DNA of 6,941 nucleotides from Fidelibacterota bacterium REDSEA-S14_B6 (GTDB taxonomy: Bacteria; Fidelibacterota; Marinisomatia; Marinisomatales; S15-B10), in the NCBI GenBank assembly GCA_001626655.1, contig LUOC01000173.1, positions 1-6,941 on the forward strand, written 5' to 3'. Under the pieces are notes generated by a model. That model searched no databases. It was not told the DNA's origin and was given only the letters and a program-made list of their open reading frames with translations. A program made the translations under genes and the position numbers. Positions 1 through 5,975 of this stretch are shown here, one piece after another. Positions within the stretch are counted from its first letter, which is position 1. The number at the start of each line of letters is the position of its first letter.

Positions 1-525
1 GGCCCCCACTGTTGTCTGTCCATCGGTCACGAGAATCACGGCGCCGAGCTGCTCATCACCGGCTGTTTCGGATGCCGATGCAAGTACAGAAGAGATGTTC
101 GTGGACGCTTCGTCCAGGCTCATGGAGAGGGGGCTCCCTTCGAGGCGCCGTATCGATTCACCGAAAGTAAAGGCATCTACGCGCGCTTCTGTCGCTTCGT
201 TATGTGTCAGCGCACGAACAGAACTGAGCAACTGCTCATAACCGTTCAGTAGAGATTCCTTCGAAACGGACTGATGGTAGGCCGAGGATAGAGAGTTGTC
301 GAAAAACAGTTTCACGACTGGTCTCTTAGATATTGATCCTCTCGTCGTCCACTGAATGTTTGCGGCGAGGAGAGCGATAAATAGGAACGAGGAGAGTCGA
401 AACAGGGAAAGAATGCCACGCGCTTTCTGATCCGTTGAGCCGCTAAGTCGATAACTCCAGACTGCAAGGGCAATCGTTCCGGCCGCCGCCATCAAGAGGA
501 GCCACGGAGGGATGATGGGTGACAT
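1..525 (-). CDS. Membrane-anchored vWA-domain protein, N-terminal part (runs off left edge)
   Basis: The frame is open from an ATG at 525 to the window edge, giving 175 residues with no stop. Two hydrophobic segments (about residues 7-24 and 38-57) are followed by a von Willebrand factor A fold. The metal-ion-dependent adhesion site can be read in order: D-N-S-L-S at 76-80 (DxSxS), a candidate Thr at 142 (S-T-N-I), and V-T-D-G at 166-169. The metal site therefore looks intact. The topology implied is two membrane helices with the vWA domain following; the side of the membrane is not certain. The gene starts 11 nt after the tsaD stop with only a weak ribosome site, so it is probably translated in the same operon. 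Similar two-TM plus vWA proteins of FCB bacteria are often several hundred residues longer, sometimes with a glutamine-amidotransferase-like region, but that part lies outside the window. The specific function is unknown. Confidence 0.8.
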   Translation of the reverse strand, partial: MSPIIPPWLLLMAAAGTIALAVWSYRLSGSTDQKARGILSLFRLSSFLFIALLAANIQWTTRGSISKRPVVKLFFDNSLSSAYHQSVSKESLLNGYEQLLSSVRALTHNEATEARVDAFTFGESIRRLEGSPLSMSLDEASTNISSVLASASETAGDEQLGAVILVTDGQTTVGA

Positions 526-536
526 AGGTTGGCCCG

Positions 537-1532
537 CTACGAAGAGAGCCTCAGGTTCGGGACTACGCTGTGCGTGTGGCCCACCTTATTCTCTCGCATG
601 AGATAAATCTCCCCCAAGAAGGCGATCATGGCTGCATTGTCGGTGCAGAGAGCAATCTCGGGATAGAGGATTGTACAATCGGAAAAATCTGCCTCAGCTT
701 TTTTTCGCAGGAGGCTGTTGGCTGCCACACCGCCGCCGACAAGCGCCGTGCTCACCTCAGTTTTGTCAATAGCGAGTCGCAGCTTGGAGAGGAGAACATC
801 CACGATTGCATGCTGATAACTGGCGGCGACGTCGGCAAGTTCGGACTGAGGCAATGTTCCGCCTCGCAGTTCCACGTGTCGCAAGAGGGCGGTCTTCAAT
901 CCGCTGAAACTAAACTCCACCGCATCAGTCTTGTAGAGGGCCCGGGGAAAAGCGACCGCGTCGGGATTCCCTCCCTCAGCAGCCTTTTCGATCTCTACTC
1001 CGCCCGGATAACCCAAACCGAGAATCCTCGCCCCTTTGTCAAAGGCTTCGCCCGCGGCGTCGTCCCGTGTTTCACCGATGAGTTCATAATCGCCAAGTCT
1101 CTCCACTCTCCAGATCTGTGTATGCCCGCCAGAAACCAGCAGGCAGAGAAACGGGAATTGTAACTCCGGGTAGGCGATAAAGTTCGCGAAAATGTGCGCC
1201 TCCATGTGGTTCAGGCCGATGGAAGGGATATTCAGTCCGAGGGCCATTCCGTGTGTGAAGCTGACGCCGGTCAGCAGGGCGCCCATGAGGCCGGGCCCCC
1301 GTGTCACCGCAATTCCGTCCAGTTCCCTCTTGCGCACAGAACTTCGTGACAGCGCTTCGTTCGCAGTCTCCAGCAGAAGCCGTTCATGAGACCGTGAGGC
1401 TATCTCGGGGACGACACCGCCGTAACGGGCGTGATCTTCCTGCGAAGCGACTACCGAAGAAAGCACAGTCCCATCCTTGCAAACTGCGGCGGCTGTTTCG
1501 TCGCAAGACGTCTCGATGCCGAGAACAATCAT
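537..1532 (-). CDS. tsaD: tRNA N6-adenosine threonylcarbamoyltransferase TsaD
   Basis: This 331-residue protein transfers the threonylcarbamoyl group from threonylcarbamoyl-AMP to A37 of ANN-decoding tRNAs, giving t6A, in the cytoplasm with TsaB and TsaE (not in this window). Family signatures are complete: I-E-T-S-C-D-E-T-A near residues 6-14, the metal-binding N-H-M-E-A-H with His109 and His113, V-S-G-G-H-T-Q at 133-139, G-E-A-F-D-K around 160-166, F-S-F-S-G-L-K, and a C-terminal C-T-D-N-A-A-M-I. The length is normal for bacterial TsaD. The ATG start at 1532 gives the typical M-I-V-L-G-I-E-T-S N-terminus and overlaps the upstream ybbR-like stop by 4 nt (ATGA). This overlap, together with the lack of a good Shine-Dalgarno, suggests translational coupling. 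The stop is TAG at 537-539. Nothing appears missing or degraded. Confidence 0.97.
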   Translation of the reverse strand: MIVLGIETSCDETAAAVCKDGTVLSSVVASQEDHARYGGVVPEIASRSHERLLLETANEALSRSSVRKRELDGIAVTRGPGLMGALLTGVSFTHGMALGLNIPSIGLNHMEAHIFANFIAYPELQFPFLCLLVSGGHTQIWRVERLGDYELIGETRDDAAGEAFDKGARILGLGYPGGVEIEKAAEGGNPDAVAFPRALYKTDAVEFSFSGLKTALLRHVELRGGTLPQSELADVAASYQHAIVDVLLSKLRLAIDKTEVSTALVGGGVAANSLLRKKAEADFSDCTILYPEIALCTDNAAMIAFLGEIYLMRENKVGHTHSVVPNLRLSS

Positions 1533-2509
1533 TCCGGCAAACGGCGGATGGTCAACTCAACAGTCTTGGGGGATAGGTCACTCCACTCGAGTACATCCGC
1601 CGGCACGCTTACGGCGGGCTCGTGGGACAACTGTCCCTCAACCAGATGGTTGTAATCAAGCGACACAAAGATGTCCGAGGGTTCGAGGGATGCGATATAC
1701 TGCACGCCGCCTGTAACAGTCAGCGATACGGTGGAGGGGTTGGCAAAAGCTCGAAAGTTGTCGGGAATATTCTGGATCGTTACGGGCACCTCCGACATGA
1801 TTCTTTCGCCGATGCTCTGGATGGAAGCCTGAAAAACCACCGCTGTGTCCGAAGATTCCACGACACGGGGGAATGAGAGGTCCAATGGGACGCTGGTTCG
1901 AATATCTGACTGGGCTCCTGAGAATTCCTTCTCGGCTGTCTGAACCGATTCCACTCCCCTGATGATTTCTCTTGGGCCCTTCAGTTCGATAGTTCGGGGG
2001 GAGATTCTTCCGGAGCCGACCAGGATGAATCCTGCCGACGGCTCAACGGTGACACGTGACGCAACAGACACCGGCTTGATCATGTAATCATCCAGCGAAA
2101 TGTGGATCGAATCGGGGCGAACTACTTCAACAAACTCAAGTTCAAATCCCGGAGGGATCACCACTTTTTGGCTGTACTTATCGAAGTAGTCGTTCAGGTA
2201 GAAATTGTACTCGGTGCTGACACGCTCAAGATCAAGGACGAGCTTGAATTCAGAGATGGACTTCAGGAGAAGCGTCTTCAGAAACGCTCTCCCCGTAGCT
2301 GTAAACCGAACATCGGCGGTCGGCGTCACTTCACCGCCGAGCGTCTTCCCCTCTCGAATGTTCCGAACCTCGATCGGCATCTCCACAACGTAATTGTAAC
2401 GATGCTCTGAAATGACGAAGAGCCAGAGAACGATTGCGAAAAAAAAGGCACCGAACCAAACTGGCAGGTACCCTTCTTTAGCGGTCTTTGAAAGCGTTTG
2501 TGGAGTCAT
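1529..2509 (-). CDS. YbbR-like (CdaR-type) single-pass membrane protein
   Basis: The 326-residue product has a short cytoplasmic N-terminus, one strong membrane helix at about residues 16-34 ending in the family-typical I-V-L-W-L-F-V, and a beta-rich extracytoplasmic remainder. At least three YbbR-type repeats can be made out: about 40-80 (E-M-P-I-E-V-R-N then a V-R-F-T-A-T-G strand), about 145-190 (K-P-V-S-V then T-I-E-L-K-G-P-R-E-I-I), and about 240-285 (E-V-P-V-T-I-Q-N then V-S-L-T-V-T-G). In Firmicutes the YbbR protein CdaR binds and modulates the membrane diadenylate cyclase CdaA, which makes c-di-AMP. No cyclase gene lies beside this one, so that role is only a family-based possibility. 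It starts at an ATG 26 nt downstream of rpsA and overlaps tsaD by 4 nt, so it belongs to the same transcription unit. The family call is fairly safe; the function is not established. Confidence 0.82.
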   Translation of the reverse strand: MTPQTLSKTAKEGYLPVWFGAFFFAIVLWLFVISEHRYNYVVEMPIEVRNIREGKTLGGEVTPTADVRFTATGRAFLKTLLLKSISEFKLVLDLERVSTEYNFYLNDYFDKYSQKVVIPPGFELEFVEVVRPDSIHISLDDYMIKPVSVASRVTVEPSAGFILVGSGRISPRTIELKGPREIIRGVESVQTAEKEFSGAQSDIRTSVPLDLSFPRVVESSDTAVVFQASIQSIGERIMSEVPVTIQNIPDNFRAFANPSTVSLTVTGGVQYIASLEPSDIFVSLDYNHLVEGQLSHEPAVSVPADVLEWSDLSPKTVELTIRRLPE

Positions 2510-2535
2510 TGAACCACTAGCCTACGGCCGGCATG

Positions 2536-3537
2536 CTACTTGGCGTCTTCGGGATCGCTCTCCTCGTCTGACGGCTCACTCTCTTCTCCCTCACCGGTTT
2601 CGCCTTCAACTTCTTCAGATTCCTGTTGGTCAACTTCAGCTTCAACAGGTGATGCTTCCTCTGGTTCGGATGCTTCCTCTTCTGCTTCAGGCTCGGCAGG
2701 AACAAACCCTTCCGCAAGGGAAAGGACCACTTTCTTGTCTTCCGGCCGCACTTCAACGACCTCGCACTCAATCTGTTGTTTCTGTTTCAGGCCGTCCATG
2801 ATCTGCTTCTTAGTCTCGGACGGCAAGGACTCGGCCGGGATGATCCCTTCGACATCCATGTCGAGCTCGACAATGATTCCCTTATCGAGCACGCGGAAAA
2901 CTTTCCCTTCCACCGTTTTGCCTACCTCGAAGTGAGATATAATGTCGTCCCACGGATCTTCAGTCGCCTGTTTGAGGCCGAGACCGATACGATGGTTTTC
3001 GCGAGAGACCTCGAGCACTTTTACCTCTACTTCATCACCTTTTCGAAGCACCTCTTTCGGATGATGAACCACCTTTGTCCAGGAGAGGTCAGAAACATGA
3101 ATCAGCCCATCGACCCCCTCTTCAAGTTCAACAAATGCGCCGAACTGTGTCAGGTTTCGGACGGTCCCCTTGAGGGTAGAACCGATCACATAACGTTCAT
3201 CCACCCCTTCCCACGGATCGGGCTGAAGCTGCTTGAATCCGAGGGCGATCTTTCTTTCCTGCGCATCGATACTGAGGACGTGCGCCTCGACTTCTTCTCC
3301 CATCTGGACAACTTCGTCCGGCCGGTGAACACTGCGCGTCCACGACATTTCGGAAACATGGACGAGACCTTCAACGCCAGTCTCCAATTCCACAAATGCG
3401 CCGTAGTTGGTGAGGCTCACAACCTTGCCCGAGATCTTGGTTCCGACTGGATACTTGTTCTCCACGCTCTCCCACGGATGGGGCGTCAGCTGCTTCAGAC
3501 CGAGGGAAATCCGCTGTTTCTCCCGATCAATGTCGAG
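2536..3537 (-). CDS. rpsA: 30S ribosomal protein S1, C-terminal part (frameshifted from N-terminal part)
   Basis: This is the downstream piece of rpsA in a different frame from the upstream piece. The frame is open from 3537, just after an in-frame TGA at 3538-3540. It begins in mid-domain with L-D-I-D-R-E-K-Q-R-I-S-L-G-L-K-Q, the end of S1 domain 3. Three complete S1 domains follow: domain 4 (G-A-F-V-E-L, V-H-V-S-E-M-S-W), domain 5 (G-A-F-V-E-L, I-H-V-S-D-L-S-W) and the more diverged domain 6 (G-I-I-V-E-L, G-I-I-P-A-E-S-L). These bind mRNA in ribosomal S1. The last 52 residues are a low-complexity tail with about half Glu/Asp and a single Lys. The GTG at 3463-3465 is just a conserved-region Val codon with no ribosome site, so a gene caller's start there would be artificial. 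No independent start is evident. The stop is TAG at 2536-2538. Confidence 0.9.
   Translation of the reverse strand, partial: LDIDREKQRISLGLKQLTPHPWESVENKYPVGTKISGKVVSLTNYGAFVELETGVEGLVHVSEMSWTRSVHRPDEVVQMGEEVEAHVLSIDAQERKIALGFKQLQPDPWEGVDERYVIGSTLKGTVRNLTQFGAFVELEEGVDGLIHVSDLSWTKVVHHPKEVLRKGDEVEVKVLEVSRENHRIGLGLKQATEDPWDDIISHFEVGKTVEGKVFRVLDKGIIVELDMDVEGIIPAESLPSETKKQIMDGLKQKQQIECEVVEVRPEDKKVVLSLAEGFVPAEPEAEEEASEPEEASPVEAEVDQQESEEVEGETGEGEESEPSDEESDPEDAK
3131..3403 (-). repeat. Internal repeat of S1 domains 4 and 5
   Basis: The 12-nt string acaaatgcgccg (plus strand) occurs at 3131-3142 and 3392-3403. The spacing is exactly 261 nt or 87 codons, the period of adjacent S1 domains, and each copy encodes the G-A-F-V core strand. 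This reflects the repeated protein domain and is not a mobile or regulatory repeat. Confidence 0.6.
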
Positions 3538-4471
3538 TCACTTCCGAGGGGTGATTGACACGCCCCCAGGAAAGATCGGTGATGTGGAGAAGTCCATCGA
3601 TTCCGCCAAGGTCGACGAAGACGCCGAAGTCGGTGATATTCTTCACCACACCTTCAATGATCTGCCCCGTGGCAATCTCATCAAAGAGCGACTCCCTCTG
3701 TTCCCGAAGCACGTTATGGAGCAGCGCCTTGCGGGAGAGGACAACATTCTTCCGAAGCTGATTAATTTTTACGATCTTGAACTCCATCTCCTGTCCTAGA
3801 TAGCTGTCAAATTCCTGTACGGGCCTGACATCAATCTGAGAACCGGGAAGGAACGCCTGAATACCGTCCACATCAACCACAAAGCCGCCCTTGATGCGCC
3901 GGATGATGGTACCGTTCACGGTTCCGTCCTCTTTCTGAATCTGGATCAGCTTCAGCCAACCTTTCATCCAGACAGCCTTTTCTTTCGAAAGAACTGTCTG
4001 ACCGTTCTTGTCTTCAATCTTCTCGAGGTAAACCTCGATGGTGTCGCCCATGGTCGGCGGTTCGGCGCCGCTGAACTCGGACCGGGGGATGATCCCCTCC
4101 GACTTAAAGCCGATATCCATAATTATCTCTTTTTCGTTCTGCCCGATCACGCGGCCGGTGATAATCTGATTCTGGGCAATGTCTGAAAAAGTTTCTATAT
4201 ACTTATCCATCTCCTCTTCGGCGACAGGAGTTTCTGTCTCTTCCACATCAAACAGTTCGGACGACTCCACAATTCGGATGCCGTTCATCAAACTGGGATC
4301 CAGATAATCTTTTGTTGCCTCATGCAGTTCCAGAGAAACTGGTTCGGCCGCAGCTTCACCGTTCTGAGTTTCGGCATCAGCCGTTCCTTCCTCAGAAGTG
4401 GGCTCTTCCACGTCTGTTCCGTTCTCTTCTTCTACAACAACTTGTTCGTCTGTAAACACTTCTTCAGTCAC
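3527..4471 (-). CDS. rpsA: 30S ribosomal protein S1, N-terminal part (ends at frameshift)
   Basis: S1 binds mRNA on the 30S subunit and helps initiation on structured or weak-SD messages. From the preferred GTG start at 4471 the piece has an acidic extension of about 100 residues, S1 domain 1 (about 103-165; I-T-G-R-V-I-G, D-I-G-F-K-S-E-G-I-I-P), domain 2 (about 185-250) and the first two thirds of domain 3 (D-F-G-V-F-V-D-L, L-L-H-I-T-D-L-S-W, N-H-P-S-E-V). After that Val the frame reads T-R-H and stops at TGA 3527-3529. The real continuation is in another frame from 3537. The open frame extends upstream to a TTG at 4522 inside cmk, but GTG 4471 is preferred: an AAGGAG lies upstream, the longer start would add a basic segment read from cmk codons, and it leaves just 8 nt of overlap with cmk. 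Cmk-rpsA adjacency is common in bacteria. The acidic extension resembles S1 of FCB-group bacteria. Confidence 0.9.
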   Translation of the reverse strand: MTEEVFTDEQVVVEEENGTDVEEPTSEEGTADAETQNGEAAAEPVSLELHEATKDYLDPSLMNGIRIVESSELFDVEETETPVAEEEMDKYIETFSDIAQNQIITGRVIGQNEKEIIMDIGFKSEGIIPRSEFSGAEPPTMGDTIEVYLEKIEDKNGQTVLSKEKAVWMKGWLKLIQIQKEDGTVNGTIIRRIKGGFVVDVDGIQAFLPGSQIDVRPVQEFDSYLGQEMEFKIVKINQLRKNVVLSRKALLHNVLREQRESLFDEIATGQIIEGVVKNITDFGVFVDLGGIDGLLHITDLSWGRVNHPSEVTRH

Positions 4472-5153
4472 TGTCTGTCTGTATCTCCTTTCTCTCCGAC
4501 CGTTCTCGCACGAGCGAGACAATCAGATCTACCTGTTCATCCATTGTCATTGCTGTTGTATCAACCTCAACAGCTTCGTCGGCCTTCTCCAGCGGCGAGA
4601 TGGCTCTCGAGGAGTCCAACCTGTCCCGTCGCTTCAAGTCTTCGACGATCTCTTCCACAGTCTGTTCAATACCCAGTTCGGCAAGATCTTTTTTCCGGCG
4701 CTTCGCCCGCTCTGCCACATCCGCGACCATAAAGAACTTGAAATCGGCGTCAGGAAAAACTACTGTGCCGATGTCCCTCCCTTCAACCACGGCATCCCTG
4801 TTTCCAGCGATTTGCCGCTGCAAGTCCACCATTCGCTTCCTGACAGGCGCCGAAGCACTGACAGCGCTGACAGCGTCCGTCACCTCCTGACTCCTTATTT
4901 CACGGGAGACGTCAGCACCGTCAAGAAAAATCTGGGCGCCGCTTCTGTCGAAGTCGATCTCCATCGATTCGGTGCATGCGTCCATCCCTTCATCATCGTT
5001 CACATCACATGATTTTGAAAGGACTGCGAGGGTAGCCGCGCGATACATAGCGCCCGTATCGAGGTACAGGAAACTGAGGCGATCAGCGACACGCCGTGAA
5101 GTGGTACTCTTGCCTGAGCCGGCGGGACCGTCAATCGCAACGATCAATGACAT
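4464..5153 (-). CDS. cmk: Cytidylate kinase
   Basis: Cmk phosphorylates CMP and dCMP with ATP in the cytoplasm, feeding RNA, DNA and CDP-lipid precursor pools. The 229-residue product shows the P-loop G-P-A-G-S-G-K-S-T at 9-17, Y-L-D-T-G-A-M-Y-R at 30-38, the CMP-binding E-G-R-D-I-G-T at 124-130, and the lid/C-terminal R-R-D-R-L-D-S-S-R and A-D-E-A-V-E-V-D-T-T segments. The length is normal for the family. The start is ambiguous. The ATG at 5153 has an AGGAG only one base upstream, too close. The TTG at 5147 lies 7 nt after the same AGGAG and would yield M-I-V-A-I-D-G-P, matching the usual Cmk N-terminus. The gene follows the longest intergenic gap in the window and overlaps the rpsA start by 8 nt at its end, a coupling seen widely between these two genes. 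Confidence 0.96.
   Translation of the reverse strand: MSLIVAIDGPAGSGKSTTSRRVADRLSFLYLDTGAMYRAATLAVLSKSCDVNDDEGMDACTESMEIDFDRSGAQIFLDGADVSREIRSQEVTDAVSAVSASAPVRKRMVDLQRQIAGNRDAVVEGRDIGTVVFPDADFKFFMVADVAERAKRRKKDLAELGIEQTVEEIVEDLKRRDRLDSSRAISPLEKADEAVEVDTTAMTMDEQVDLIVSLVRERSERKEIQTDSD
4485..4490 (-). promoter_or_regulatory. Shine-Dalgarno for rpsA
   Basis: AAGGAG on the minus strand lies inside the end of cmk, 13 nt before the GTG at 4471. It is the best ribosome site near the rpsA 5' end and supports GTG 4471 over the upstream TTG at 4522, though the spacer is longer than ideal. Confidence 0.5.
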
Positions 5154-5154
5154 T

Positions 5155-5159
5155 CTCCT
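5155..5159 (-). promoter_or_regulatory. Shine-Dalgarno that decides the cmk start
   Basis: AGGAG on the minus strand is one base from the ATG at 5153 and seven bases from the TTG at 5147. The spacing favours the TTG. Both are in frame and differ by two residues. Confidence 0.5.
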
Positions 5160-5180
5160 GTTCGTTGCAGTCCATTATTG

Positions 5181-5209
5181 AATAAACTGTCTTTCAAAGA
5201 GCCAAGCAA
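5181..5209 (-). promoter_or_regulatory. Candidate sigma-70-type promoter for cmk-rpsA
   Basis: Inside the only sizeable gap (5154-5240), which is visibly richer in A and T than its surroundings, the minus strand has TTGCTT (5209-5204), a 17-nt spacer, then TTTATT (5186-5181). Transcription would start near 5174, leaving a short leader containing the AGGAG. The hexamers are imperfect matches, and the lineage may use a different consensus, so this is a tentative call. No terminator-like stem with a T-run was seen after rluB. Confidence 0.3.
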
Positions 5210-5240
5210 TTTAACCATCTCCATAAGTGCGAACAAAGAT

Positions 5241-5975
5241 TTAACCAGCAGCAGCCGATGGTGCATTATTTTGGCTTCTCACCAGAGGATAGGTCTCTTC
5301 AGTGGTGAGGAAGCGCGATTCCCCTGCTTTCAGATCACCGAGGGTAATACCGGCAAATGCGCTCCTGTGAAGATGTTTCAACTGAACTCCCACTGTCTTA
5401 AGAATCCGCCGCACTTCCCGCTTTTTCCCGTGGCGGAGCTTCAGGGTGATTTTCACATCGCCGGCGACAAATTCCTGCCCCACCACTTCGGCGCGACCGA
5501 TCTCTCCTTCTCCAATGTCGATGCCTGAAGCGATCGACGATTTCTCCGCGGTGGTGAGCTTGCGATCGACCGTCGCTTCATAGATTTTGTCGACCCTGAA
5601 CTTGGGGTGGGTCAGCCGGTAGGCAAGATCGCCGTCATCAGTGAGCAAGAGAATTCCCGTGGTCTCTTTGTCGAGCCTCCCAACAGGGAAAAGCCGCCGG
5701 TCAGTTGACGGTATCAGATTCATGACCGTCTTCCGGCCGTGGGTGTCCCGCACGGTGGTGACGACGCCCGCCGGCTTGTGAAGAATCACCACAGTTCTTT
5801 CCGCAGGGACGGCAATCGATTCTCCGTCGAGGGCAACCGAATCTTTCGCTGAGAGCATCCTGAAAGGATTCCTCACTGTCTCGCCGTTGACCTCCACGCG
5901 TCCACCCTTGATGATCGACTCAGATTTTCTCCGGGAAGCGACCCCAGCGGCGGCTAGGTATCTAATCAGCCGCAT
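5241..5975 (-). CDS. rluB: RluB/RsuA-family rRNA pseudouridine synthase
   Basis: The enzyme isomerises a specific uridine in rRNA. Family context with scpAB points to RluB, which acts on 23S rRNA helix 80, but RsuA/RluE-type specificity cannot be ruled out by eye. From the ATG at 5975 the protein has 244 residues: an N-terminal S4 RNA-binding domain (M-R-L-I-R-Y-L-A-A-A-G-V-A-S-R-R, then G-R-V-E-V-N-G), then H-K-P-A-G-V-V at 66-72, the catalytic G-R-L-D-K-E-T-T-G-I-L-L-L-T-D-D-G with Asp102, K-I-Y-E-A at 130-134, and G-K-K-R-E-V-R-R-I at 183-191. Start choice: upstream in-frame TTG 5999 and ATG 5996 add seven or eight residues not usual in the family. ATG 5975 gives the standard N-terminus and a 14-nt overlap with scpB, but its GGAG touches the start codon, so the upstream ATG remains possible. 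The stop is TAA at 5241-5243. Confidence 0.93.
   Translation of the reverse strand: MRLIRYLAAAGVASRRKSESIIKGGRVEVNGETVRNPFRMLSAKDSVALDGESIAVPAERTVVILHKPAGVVTTVRDTHGRKTVMNLIPSTDRRLFPVGRLDKETTGILLLTDDGDLAYRLTHPKFRVDKIYEATVDRKLTTAEKSSIASGIDIGEGEIGRAEVVGQEFVAGDVKITLKLRHGKKREVRRILKTVGVQLKHLHRSAFAGITLGDLKAGESRFLTTEETYPLVRSQNNAPSAAAG

Noticed and set aside
570..1163. Plus-strand open frame of 197 codons across tsaD
   Set aside because: It lies wholly antisense to intact tsaD motifs and has no recognisable domain.
2510..2535. Possible terminator in the rpsA-ybbR gap (GC palindromes GCCGGC/CGGCCG)
   Set aside because: The palindromes are only 6 nt, with no loop and no following T-run, and the gap is only 26 nt.
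3463..3465. GTG as a true start of a separate short S1-like protein
   Set aside because: It lies inside the conserved linker P-W-E-S-V-E-N-K-Y-P, has no Shine-Dalgarno, and conserved S1 sequence continues 24 codons upstream in the same frame.
3527..3540. Programmed ribosomal frameshift in rpsA
   Set aside because: There is no slippery heptamer or downstream structure, and about 11 conserved residues are physically absent, so slippage would not restore a normal S1 domain.
2776..3558. Plus-strand open frame of 260 codons across rpsA
   Set aside because: It is antisense to well-conserved S1 domains, shows no recognisable protein family, and is a shadow of the coding pattern on the other strand.
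5144..5224. 26-codon minus-strand ORF starting ATG GAG ATG before cmk, its TGA overlapping the possible cmk TTG start
   Set aside because: A leader peptide coupled to cmk was considered. There is no ribosome site before it, the candidate promoter lies inside it, and no run of regulatory codons or attenuator hairpin is seen.
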